From Sphaerotilus microaerophilus (lineage in GTDB: Bacteria; Pseudomonadota; Gammaproteobacteria; Burkholderiales; Burkholderiaceae_C), in NCBI RefSeq assembly GCF_023734135.1, contig NZ_AP025730.1, forward strand, positions 2,790,001-2,854,000: a stretch of DNA of 64,000 nt, read 5' to 3'. The notes beneath the pieces are model-generated. The model made no database searches. It worked only from the letters and a program-made list of their open reading frames with translations, and had not been told where the DNA came from. Each line of letters starts with the position of its first letter. Positions within the stretch are counted from its first letter, which is position 1. Made by a program: the position numbers and the translations under genes. This document shows, piece by piece, positions 36,006 to 45,440 of the stretch.

Positions 36006-37073
36006 TCAGCGGCTGCGATGTTGCAGCAGCGCCAGCGCGGTGCCGCGCAGGGCGGCCAGCGTGTCGGTGATCAGCGCGGTGGGAACGCCTTCGAGGTAGC
36101 CGCGGAAGCGCCCCTTGGCCTCGAAGCGCGCACGGAATTCGGAGGCGTAGAAGCGCTCGCCCAGGCGCGGCACGATGCCCCCGCCGATGAAGACGCCGCC
36201 GCGCGCCCCCAGCGTCAGCGCCAGGTTGCCGGCCACACCGCCGAGCATGGCGCAGAAGGTGTCGATGGTGCGGCTGCAGGCGGCGTCCTGGCCGGACAAG
36301 CCGCGCTCGATGATCTCCGGCGGCGTCAGCTCGGGTGAGGGTTGGCCGAGGGCCTCGGCCACGCACAGGTGCATCGTCGGCAGGCCGGTGCCGGAGAGGA
36401 AGCGCTCGGCCGAGACATGTTCGAACTCGCGCCGCGCCAGGCGCAGGATCTCGGCCTCGAAGTCGTTGGCGGCGGCCAGCGTGACGTGCCCCCCTTCGCC
36501 CGGCAGGGCCTGCCAGCCGCTGGGTGTGCGGGTCACGGCGCCAACGCCCAGGCCGGTGCCGGGGCCGAGCACCGCCAGCGTGCCCTGCGCCTGTGGCAGC
36601 GCGGCGTGGGGGCGCAGCTGTGCGGCGCCCAGGGTGGGCAGCGACAGTGCCAGCGCCTCGAAGTCGTTGAGCACCAACAGCGCCTGCAGCCCGAGATCGG
36701 CCTGCAGCGCCTGGCGCGAGAAGGACCAGGGGCTGTTCGTGAAGCTCACCTGGTCGCCGGTGATCGGCGTGGCCACCGCCAGCGCGGCCTTGCGTGGCGG
36801 CTGCCAGGGCCGGCCGGCGGCGCGGGCCTGCTCGGCCAGCCCTGCCAGGTAGGCCTGTGCCGCCGCGCCCAGCGTGGCATGGTCGGCCACGGGCAGGGTC
36901 TTCACCTGCGCCACGCTGTGGCGGGCCGCCTCGGCGGGGTCGTCGATCCAGCCGAAGCGGGCGTTGGTGCCGCCGATGTCGGCGACCAGCCAGGGCAGGG
37001 TGGCCGCCACCTCGTCGGGCAGGGTGGTGGACGCAGTGGACAAGTCGTTCGCAGGGGACGGGGTCGGGCTCAT
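36006..37073 (-). CDS. glk: Glucokinase (ROK-independent, bacterial Glk type)
   Basis: 355 residues from the ATG at 37073. Signatures of the bacterial glucokinase family: phosphate-binding LVADIGGTNARFGWID, substrate region LNDFEALALSLPTL with the catalytic Asp, GPGTGLGVGAV, and LPGEGGHVTLAA. Near the C-terminus is LGARGGVFIGGGIVPRL. The first 28 residues are a polar Ser/Thr/Pro-rich leader. It phosphorylates glucose with ATP in the cytoplasm. It is divergent from ligA across 87 bases and followed by malQ. Confidence 0.93.
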   Translation of the reverse strand: MSPTPSPANDLSTASTTLPDEVAATLPWLVADIGGTNARFGWIDDPAEAARHSVAQVKTLPVADHATLGAAAQAYLAGLAEQARAAGRPWQPPRKAALAVATPITGDQVSFTNSPWSFSRQALQADLGLQALLVLNDFEALALSLPTLGAAQLRPHAALPQAQGTLAVLGPGTGLGVGAVTRTPSGWQALPGEGGHVTLAAANDFEAEILRLARREFEHVSAERFLSGTGLPTMHLCVAEALGQPSPELTPPEIIERGLSGQDAACSRTIDTFCAMLGGVAGNLALTLGARGGVFIGGGIVPRLGERFYASEFRARFEAKGRFRGYLEGVPTALITDTLAALRGTALALLQHRSR

Positions 37074-37157
37074 CGTGGGGGCGCGTGGCGGCGGGTCGGA
37101 ACAGCCGCCGATTGTCGCGGCTGGCTCGGCCTGGTGGGCCTCGGCGCCTAAACTTGA

Positions 37158-39278
<2,121 letters not shown>

Positions 39279-39323
39279 GAGCGCCCCCAGACCTGCCGCT
39301 TCGCGTCAGGCTCCCCGAGGGGG

Positions 39324-39358
39324 ATGAGGAAACTCGGGGCGGCCCGGCGTTTCCTCAT
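39324..39358. terminator. Perfect 10-bp hairpin between convergent ligA and the AhpD-like gene
   Basis: ATGAGGAAAC (39324-39333) pairs with GTTTCCTCAT (39349-39358) around a GC-rich 15-base loop. There is no T-run on either side, so it may only be a weak bidirectional terminator. A second overlapping dyad, CCCCGAG/CTCGGGG, is also present. Confidence 0.4.
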
Positions 39359-39379
39359 GAGGCCGCACCGCCTGCAGCG

Positions 39380-39970
39380 TCAGCCGGCCTTCGGCGCTTT
39401 CGGCAGCCGTCCCATCAGGTAGAACTCGTCGTTCGGCCGCATGCTGATCAGGTTGGCCATGCGGTTGGACAGGCCGAAGAAGGCGGTGATGGCGCCGATG
39501 TCCCAGACGTCCTCGTCGCTGAAGCCGTGGCGGCGCAGCGCCTCATGGTCGGCCTCGACCAGGCGGGACGAGTCGCTGCAGACCTTCAGTGCGAAGTCCA
39601 GCATCGCTTTCTGGCGCTCGCTCAGGTCGGCCTTGTGGTGGTTCACCGCCACCTGATCGGCCAGCAGAGGCGCCTTTTCGTAGATGCGCAGGATGGCGCC
39701 GTGCGCCACCACGCAGTACAGGCAGCGGTTGGCCGCCGAGGTGGCCACCACGATCATCTCCTTCTCGCCCTTGCTCAGGCCGGAGGGGCGCAGCATCAGC
39801 GCGTCGTGGTAGGCGAAGAAGGCGCGGCACTCGTCCGGCCGGTGCGCCAGGGCGAGGAAGACGTTGGGCACGAAGCCGGACTTGGCCTGCACCTCCAGGA
39901 TGCGGCTGCGCAGGTCCTCGGGCAGGTCGGCGATCTCGGGCACGGGGTAGCGGCTGATGGGCGCGCTCAT
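39380..39970 (-). CDS. Peroxidase-related AhpD/carboxymuconolactone-decarboxylase-like protein
   Basis: 196 residues from the ATG at 39970, preceded by AGGAGA on the minus strand. The AhpD-like active-site motif CLYCVVAHG (CxxC plus His) lies near residue 85, in the helical setting KGEKEMIVVATSAANR. The end FFGLSNRMANLISMRPNDEFYLMGR is typical of the uncharacterised peroxidase-related group. A thiol-disulfide or hydroperoxide role is inferred from the CxxC. It is divergent from tolB. Confidence 0.85.
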   Translation of the reverse strand: MSAPISRYPVPEIADLPEDLRSRILEVQAKSGFVPNVFLALAHRPDECRAFFAYHDALMLRPSGLSKGEKEMIVVATSAANRCLYCVVAHGAILRIYEKAPLLADQVAVNHHKADLSERQKAMLDFALKVCSDSSRLVEADHEALRRHGFSDEDVWDIGAITAFFGLSNRMANLISMRPNDEFYLMGRLPKAPKAG

Positions 39971-40135
39971 GGCGGGTGTCTCCTGGGGCGTTGGGCGGGT
40001 CGAACCGGGCCAGTTTGCCATGCACGCCTCCCTGCATGCACCCTGCCCGCACCCTGCACGTACTTCCGCTGACGAGGCAGCCGGGCCCGTGGGCTATATT
40101 CCCAGCGCCTGCCGATGCCTGGAATCCTGACCGTG

Positions 40136-41422
40136 ATGACTTCTCGCCGTGACCTCGTTCGCCTGACTGCCGGACTGAGTTCCACCCTCTTGCTGCCCGT
40201 CGCAGCGCGGGCCCAGTTCCGGGTCGAGATCTCCGGCGTCGGCGCCAGCCAAGTGCCGATCGCGGTGCTGAAGCTGCGCGACGAGGAGCGCGCGCCGCTG
40301 CCGATCTCGGCCATCGTGCGGGCCGACCTGGAGCGCAGCGGCCTGTTCAAGATGGTCGATGGCGGTGCCGCCGCCTTCGACGAGACGGCGCGCCCGGTCT
40401 TCGCCGACTGGCGCGGCAAGGGCAGCGACGCGCTGGCGGCCGGCTCGATCACCCGCCTGGCCGATGGCCGCTTCGACGTGCGCTACCGCCTCTGGGACGT
40501 CGTCAAGGGCACGGAGCTGGCCGCCCAGGCCGTGGCGGTGCCCAAGGAAGACCTGCGGCTGGCCGCGCACCGCATCGCCGACGAGATCTACCAGAAGCTC
40601 ACCGGTGACCGCGGAGTGTTCTCCACCCGCATCGCCTACGTCTCGAAGACCGCCGGCCGCTACACCCTCTGGATCGCGGACGCCGATGGCGAAGCTGCCC
40701 AGGTGGCGGTGTCCGGGCCGGAGCCGATCATCTCGCCGGCCTGGTCGCCGGACGGGCGCTCGCTGGCCTACGTGTCCTTCGAGGCGCGCAAGGCGATGGT
40801 CTACGTGCAGGAGGTGGCCAGCGGCAAGCGTCGCGTGGTGGCCGGCTACAAGGGCAGCAACAGCGCGCCGGCCTGGTCACCTGATGGCACGCAGTTGGTC
40901 GTGACGCTCACCCGCGACGGCCTCTCGCAGCTATACAGCCTCAGCCGCACCGGCGACAACCTGCAGCGCCTGACCACCAGCAACGCCATCGACACCGAGG
41001 CCACCTTCTCGCCCGATGGCAAGTGGGTCTACTTCGTCAGCGACCGGGGCGGCAGCCCGCAGATCTACCGGCTGCCTGCGCGCGGTGGCAACGCCGAACG
41101 GGTGACCTTCTCCGGCGGCTACAACATCAGCCCGGCGCTCAGCCCGGACGGCCGTTCCATGGCGTATGTCACGCGCCTGAACGGCAATACCTTCCGCCTC
41201 GCGCTGATGGACTTTGGCAGTGGCAACGTCACAACGCTGACCGACAGCAGCGACGACGAGAGCCCGTGCTTTGCCCCCAATGGCCGCCTGATCATGTACG
41301 CCAGCCGCGCCGGCGGGCGCGACGTGCTGATGACCACGACGCTGGACGGCTCGATCAAGGCCCGGCTCAACGCACCGCAGGCCGACGTGCGTGAACCGGT
41401 CTGGGGGCCCTTCGGGCGCTGA
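40136..41422 (+). CDS. tolB: Tol-Pal system beta-propeller protein TolB
   Basis: 428 residues from the ATG at 40136. An ATG at 40115 is also in frame, but 40136 gives a proper leader and the usual length. The leader reads MTSRRDLVRLTAGLSST and ends at ARA; the SRRDLV start resembles a twin-arginine signal. The N-terminal D1 domain (EISGVGASQVPIAVLKLRDE) and a six-bladed propeller of repeated SPDG blades (for example AWSPDGRSLAYVS, TFSPDGKWVYFVSDRGG) follow. TolB binds Pal in the periplasm and helps envelope constriction. Next genes are pal and cpoB; tolQRA are not upstream in this window. Confidence 0.95.
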   Translation: MTSRRDLVRLTAGLSSTLLLPVAARAQFRVEISGVGASQVPIAVLKLRDEERAPLPISAIVRADLERSGLFKMVDGGAAAFDETARPVFADWRGKGSDALAAGSITRLADGRFDVRYRLWDVVKGTELAAQAVAVPKEDLRLAAHRIADEIYQKLTGDRGVFSTRIAYVSKTAGRYTLWIADADGEAAQVAVSGPEPIISPAWSPDGRSLAYVSFEARKAMVYVQEVASGKRRVVAGYKGSNSAPAWSPDGTQLVVTLTRDGLSQLYSLSRTGDNLQRLTTSNAIDTEATFSPDGKWVYFVSDRGGSPQIYRLPARGGNAERVTFSGGYNISPALSPDGRSMAYVTRLNGNTFRLALMDFGSGNVTTLTDSSDDESPCFAPNGRLIMYASRAGGRDVLMTTTLDGSIKARLNAPQADVREPVWGPFGR

Positions 41423-41476
41423 GGCACGACAAGACAGGCCCTGGCGGTGCGGGCGCCGGGGCAGCAGGAGTGAACG

Positions 41477-42154
41477 ATGAAGCACAGACCCCATCCCGAG
41501 GCCGGCGCAACGTGGCGCCACCCGGGCCTGGACCTGAACAAGAACCTGGGTCGCCCGGCCCGCTGGGCCGTCGTGGTCGGCAGCCTGGCGGCCTTGCTGG
41601 TGGCCGGCTGCTCGTCCACCCGGGTGGATGGCCTGGCTCCGGTCGAGGACCGGCTGGCTGCAGGCTCGGCCGCTGCGCGTGGCAGCACCTCGGCCACGGC
41701 GGCCTCGGGTGTTGGGTCCGGGGGGGGAGCGGCCGTTTCGGAAACCCAGATCGCCAGCGTCGACCTTGGCGCGCTCGGTGCTCAGGGCGGTGGCAAGGCC
41801 GGTGGCAGCATCGACGCGGCACCGGTAGCGCAGCGGGTGGTCTACTTCGACTTTGACAGCTTTGTCGTCAAGGATGAATACCGGCCCGTGGTCGACTTCG
41901 CGGCACGGTATCTGAACGCCGACCGCCAGCGCCGCGTACTCGTCGAGGGGCACACCGACGACCGCGGCGGGCGCGAGTACAACCTGGCGCTCGGGCAGAA
42001 GCGCGCTGATGCCGTCGTGCGTGCCCTGCAGCTGCTGGGTGCCCAGGACGCGCAGATGGAAGCCGTGAGCTATGGCGAGGAGCGCCCGGCGGCGCCTGGC
42101 AGCAGCGAGGCCGCCTGGGCGAAGAACCGCCGTGCCGAACTGAAGGATCGTTGA
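41477..42154 (+). CDS. pal: Peptidoglycan-associated lipoprotein Pal
   Basis: 225 residues. An unusually long 29-residue polar start precedes the hydrophobic stretch and the lipobox LVAGC (Cys45). Ser follows the Cys, which favours sorting to the outer membrane. A Gly/Ser/Ala-rich linker leads to the OmpA-like domain from about 120: VVYFDFDSFVVKDEYR, then VEGHTDDRGGREYNLALGQKRADAV, the peptidoglycan-binding motif. CAGGAG upstream supports this start. It anchors the outer membrane to murein and partners TolB. Confidence 0.94.
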   Translation: MKHRPHPEAGATWRHPGLDLNKNLGRPARWAVVVGSLAALLVAGCSSTRVDGLAPVEDRLAAGSAAARGSTSATAASGVGSGGGAAVSETQIASVDLGALGAQGGGKAGGSIDAAPVAQRVVYFDFDSFVVKDEYRPVVDFAARYLNADRQRRVLVEGHTDDRGGREYNLALGQKRADAVVRALQLLGAQDAQMEAVSYGEERPAAPGSSEAAWAKNRRAELKDR

Positions 42155-43017
42155 TGAAAAACGCCGTCTCTGTGGCTGCTGGCGGTTCGCGCCGCGCTGG
42201 CCTGTCCCGTCCGGGCCCCGTGCTCGCCCTCGCCGTGGCGCTTGCCCTGGCCGGGCTCGGGACGTGGTCGAGCCCGGCCCGCGCCGGGCTGTTCGATGAC
42301 GAGGAGGCCCGCAAGGCCATCCTGGACCTGCGCCGCAGCATCGACCAGAACCAGCAGGAAAGCCAGCGCCAGCACGCCGCCCGGCAGGCCGAATACACCG
42401 AACAGCTCAACCTGCTCAAGCGCAGCCTGCTGGACCTGAACAACCAGCTGGAGCAGCTGCGCGGCGAGCTGGCCAAGCTGCGCGGGCAGGAGGAGCAGAC
42501 CGGCAACGCGACGCGTGACGTTGCGCGTGACGTGGCCGAACTGCAGCGCCGGCAGAAGGACACGCTGGCTGCCCTGGAAGAGCGCCTGCGCCGGCTGGAG
42601 CCGCAGAAAGTCAGCCTCGACGGGCGCGAGGTGGTGGTCGAGTCCATCGAAAAGAAGTCCTACGACGAGGCGATCACCACCCTGCGCAAGGGCGAGTTCG
42701 CCCGCGCTGCCGACGCGCTACAGGGCTTCCAGCAGCGTTTCCCCGCCAGTGCCTACGGTGGTCATGTGCAGTACTGGCTCGGCAATGCCCAGTACGGCAA
42801 GGGCGATGTGAAGGCCGCGGCGGTGACCTTCCGCGCCCTGGTGTCCGGCAGTCCGGAGCACCCGCGCGCCGCCGAGGCCCTGCTGGCGCTCGCGAACTGC
42901 CAAGTCGAGCTCAAGGACGCCAAGGCCGCGCGCCGCACGCTCGAAGAGCTGGTGAAGTCCTATCCCAACTCGGACGCCGCCGTCGCCGGCAAGGAACGGT
43001 TGGCCCAGCTCAAATGA
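42154..43017 (+). CDS. cpoB: Tol-Pal system protein CpoB (YbgF)
   Basis: 287 residues from the ATG at 42154, sharing one base with the pal stop. A signal peptide ends near SPARA. A coiled coil follows (about 45-135, rich in Gln/Leu/Arg, as in the YbgF trimerisation domain). Then come TPR repeats (SYDEAITTLRKGEFARAADALQGFQQRFP, YWLGNAQYGKGDVKAA). CpoB links murein synthesis with outer-membrane constriction. A four-base overlap joins it to tcdA. Confidence 0.92.
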   Translation: MKNAVSVAAGGSRRAGLSRPGPVLALAVALALAGLGTWSSPARAGLFDDEEARKAILDLRRSIDQNQQESQRQHAARQAEYTEQLNLLKRSLLDLNNQLEQLRGELAKLRGQEEQTGNATRDVARDVAELQRRQKDTLAALEERLRRLEPQKVSLDGREVVVESIEKKSYDEAITTLRKGEFARAADALQGFQQRFPASAYGGHVQYWLGNAQYGKGDVKAAAVTFRALVSGSPEHPRAAEALLALANCQVELKDAKAARRTLEELVKSYPNSDAAVAGKERLAQLK

Positions 43018-43832
43018 CACCGCTGGACGCCGAGTCGCGGGCCGAGTATGACGCCGAGCGGCGCTTTGGCGGCCTGCGCCGCCTCTGGGGTGACGAGGCC
43101 TATGCCCGTGTGCGGGCCGCCCGGATCGGCGTGGTCGGCATCGGCGGCGTCGGATCCTGGGCCGTCGAGGCGCTGGCGCGCTGCGGCGTGGCCGAGCTCG
43201 TGCTGTTCGATCTCGACCATGTCGCCGAGTCCAATATCAACCGCCAGATCCAGGCCCTGGGCAGCACGCTCGGTGCAGCCAAGGTCGAGGCCATGGCAGC
43301 CCGGGTGCGCGACATCCACCCAGGATGTCGGCTGACCCTGGTCGACGATTTCGTGGATGCGGGCAACTGGCCGGCCCTGCTGCCCGCGCCGGTGGATGTG
43401 CTGATCGACGCCTGCGACCAGGGACGTGCCAAGCAGGCGATGGCACGCTGGGCGCTGCACGAGCGGCGAGCCCTGGTGGTCGTCGGCGCTGCAGGGGGCA
43501 AGTCGCAGGCCCACACCGTCGAGGTGGCCGACCTGGCCGACGTCTCCCACGACCCGATGCTCGCCCGACTGCGCCAGCAGCTGCGGCGTGACCAGCGTGA
43601 TGGCCTGTTGCCGGCTTCGGCGGCCGGGCGCAAGGGCCAGCCAGTGCCCTTCGGCCTGAGCTGCGTCTTCTCGCGCGAAAGCGTGCATCGGCCCGAAGAG
43701 GGCTGCGCGGTGGATGGCAGCCTCAACTGTGCCGGCTACGGATCGAGCGTGATGGTGACGGCCAGCTTCGGCATGGCCGCCGCTGCGCAGGCGCTGACCA
43801 TGGTGCGTGACTGCAACGTGGCCAAGGCCTGA
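43014..43832 (+). CDS. tcdA: tRNA threonylcarbamoyladenosine dehydratase (TcdA/CsdL), ThiF superfamily
   Basis: 272 residues. The E1-like adenylating fold shows YDAERRFGGLRRLWGDEAY at the start, the ATP-binding GVVGIGGVGSWAVEALARCG, DLDHVAESNINRQ, and the C-terminal GSVMVTASFGMAAAAQAL type. TcdA cyclises t6A to ct6A at position 37 of ANN-decoding tRNAs, using ATP. The start overlaps the cpoB stop by four bases. The next genes are three tRNA-Lys genes; tRNA-Lys is a t6A-carrying species, so the neighbour fits, though it may be chance. Confidence 0.92.
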   Translation: MTPLDAESRAEYDAERRFGGLRRLWGDEAYARVRAARIGVVGIGGVGSWAVEALARCGVAELVLFDLDHVAESNINRQIQALGSTLGAAKVEAMAARVRDIHPGCRLTLVDDFVDAGNWPALLPAPVDVLIDACDQGRAKQAMARWALHERRALVVVGAAGGKSQAHTVEVADLADVSHDPMLARLRQQLRRDQRDGLLPASAAGRKGQPVPFGLSCVFSRESVHRPEEGCAVDGSLNCAGYGSSVMVTASFGMAAAAQALTMVRDCNVAKA

Positions 43833-43844
43833 GCGTTGCTGGCG

Positions 43845-43873
43845 TTGCGACGGCAATTTGGCCGTGACATAAT
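43845..43873 (+). promoter_or_regulatory. Probable sigma-70 promoter of the tRNA-Lys cluster
   Basis: TTGCGA (43845-43850) and CATAAT (43868-43873) are spaced by exactly 17 bases, 51 bases before the first tRNA. It is the only AT-rich patch between tcdA and the tRNAs. Confidence 0.6.
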
Positions 43874-43923
43874 ATAGGGCTTGATTGGCTGGTGTCACCG
43901 ATTTGCGTCAGTGACGGCGGTTG

Positions 43924-43999
43924 GGGTTGTTAGCTCAGTCGGTAGAGCAGCGGACTTTTAATCCGTTGGTCGCAGGTTCAAGTCCTGCACAACCCACCA
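43924..43999 (+). tRNA. tRNA-Lys (anticodon TTT)
   Basis: 76 nt including encoded CCA. The acceptor stem GGGTTGT/ACAACCC pairs fully. The D loop AGCTCAGTCGGTAGAGC, anticodon loop CTTTTAA and T arm GCAGGTTCAAGTCCTGC are all standard. Confidence 0.97.
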
Positions 44000-44025
44000 A
44001 AACTCTGCTACAATGGCAGGCTGTC

Positions 44026-44101
44026 GGGCTCTTAGCTCAGTTGGTAGAGCAGCGGACTCTTAATCCGTTGGTCGAGTGTTCGAGTCACTCAGGGCCCACC
44101 A
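44026..44101 (+). tRNA. tRNA-Lys (anticodon CTT), copy 1
   Basis: 76 nt including encoded CCA. The acceptor GGGCTCT/AGGGCCC pairs with one G-U. The anticodon loop CTCTTAA gives CTT, reading AAG. The anticodon stem is identical to that of the TTT isoacceptor 26 bases upstream. Confidence 0.97.
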
Positions 44102-44175
44102 AATCCGACATTGTTTGCCGCCATGCGGCGGGCAATTCAAATCAGCATGGATGACATGCTGACCGTATCAGAAAC

Positions 44176-44251
44176 GGGCTCTTAGCTCAGTTGGTAGAGC
44201 AGCGGACTCTTAATCCGTTGGTCGAGTGTTCGAGTCACTCAGGGCCCACCA
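44176..44251 (+). tRNA. tRNA-Lys (anticodon CTT), copy 2
   Basis: Base-for-base identical to the tRNA at 44026-44101 and spaced from it by 74 bases of unrelated sequence. Probably a local gene duplication that raises supply for AAG, the favoured Lys codon in this GC-rich DNA. Confidence 0.97.
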
Positions 44252-44278
44252 ACATTTTCAACGCCAAGAGCGTTGAGC

Positions 44279-44319
44279 AAAATGGACCTGGCAGCAATGC
44301 CCGGTCCATTTTTGTTTTT
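44279..44319 (+). terminator. Rho-independent terminator of the tRNA-Lys cluster
   Basis: AAAATGGACC (44279-44288) pairs with GGTCCATTTT (44303-44312), followed by TGTTTTT. A smaller hairpin CAACGC/GCGTTG at 44260-44276 precedes it. Confidence 0.85.
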
Positions 44320-44436
44320 GTGATCCGGATTGCCGGGCAAGGGGCGTTGTGCTCGCGCATCACGTTGTCGATCTGCCTGTCGGCCTGCCCTCGTACCCGT
44401 CGCGGCAGGGTGCGGCCCCGTATTGACCTTTGACGC

Positions 44437-45390
44437 ATGAGCCCTTCGACCTTCCAGACCTTCGACTGGACCCTGGTCCGCAGCTTCCTCGCCGTGCTCG
44501 ACGCTGGCAGCCTGATGGGGGCCGCGCGCTCGCTGGGGGCACAGCAGCCCACGCTGTCGCGCCACATCGCCGAGCTGGAGGCCCAGTTGGGCGCAGCGCT
44601 GTTCGAGCGCACTGGACGGGGTGTCGTGCCCACGGCTGCTGCATTGGCGATCGCCGAGGCGGCGCGCGAGATGCAGGCCGGCGCCGAGCGCCTCGCCGCC
44701 GGGCTGGACCGCCAGCGCCAGAGCACCACCGGCACGGTGCGCCTGGCGGCCAGCCAGATCGCCGCCAGCCACCTGCTGCCCCCCGTGCTGGCGGCCCTGC
44801 GCGAGGCCGAACCGGGCATCCAGGTCGAACTGGTGGTGTCCAACGCGATCAGCAACCTGCTGCGCCGCGAGGCGGACATCGCCGTGCGCATGGCCCGGCC
44901 CGATCAGGCGTCATTGGTGGCCCGCAAGCTGGCTGACCTGCCCATCGTCGCCTGTGCGCACGAGCGCTACCTCGCGCGGCATGGCATGCCCCTGGCACCG
45001 GCAGAACTGCTCGACGCGGCGCGTGGCCACACCCTGATCGGCTACGAGCGCGACGACACCATCCTGCGTGGCTTTGCCGCCATGGGGTTTGCGGTGGAGC
45101 ACGGGCATTTCATGCTGCGCACCGACGACCAGCTGGCCTACGGCGAACTGATCGCCGCTGGCGCCGGCATCGGTTTCTCGGCGCGCTACTGCCTGCGCAG
45201 CTGGCCGGGCGTGGTGCCGATCCTGCCCGGCTTGCCGATTCCACCCATCCCCTGCTGGCTGGCGGTGCACCGCGAGATCCGTGGCAACGCCGTGGTGCGG
45301 CGTGTGTTCGACTTCCTGGGGGCGATGATCCCCGAGGTCCTGGGCGCAGACGAACCTGCCACGGCCGGCGTCGCGCGCACAAACGAATAG
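44437..45390 (+). CDS. LysR-family transcriptional regulator
   Basis: 317 residues. The N-terminal winged helix-turn-helix is typical of LysR regulators: FLAVLDAGSLMGAARSLGAQQPTLSRHIAELEAQLGAALFERTGRG. The effector domain contains VRLAASQIAASHLLPPVLAALREAEPGIQVELVVSN. The target is unknown. LysR proteins often control neighbours, and the MFS exporter follows 50 bases downstream on the same strand. Confidence 0.93.
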   Translation: MSPSTFQTFDWTLVRSFLAVLDAGSLMGAARSLGAQQPTLSRHIAELEAQLGAALFERTGRGVVPTAAALAIAEAAREMQAGAERLAAGLDRQRQSTTGTVRLAASQIAASHLLPPVLAALREAEPGIQVELVVSNAISNLLRREADIAVRMARPDQASLVARKLADLPIVACAHERYLARHGMPLAPAELLDAARGHTLIGYERDDTILRGFAAMGFAVEHGHFMLRTDDQLAYGELIAAGAGIGFSARYCLRSWPGVVPILPGLPIPPIPCWLAVHREIRGNAVVRRVFDFLGAMIPEVLGADEPATAGVARTNE

Positions 45391-45440
45391 ACGCGCCAGC
45401 GCCAGCACCGGCGGCAGCGCCCACCCATAATCGGCTGCCC

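Noticed and set aside
43924..44251. The tRNA-Lys cluster as an integration site (att) for a genomic island
   Set aside because: There is no integrase gene and no repeated tRNA 3' end beyond the tRNA copies. The flanking genes are ordinary core genes.
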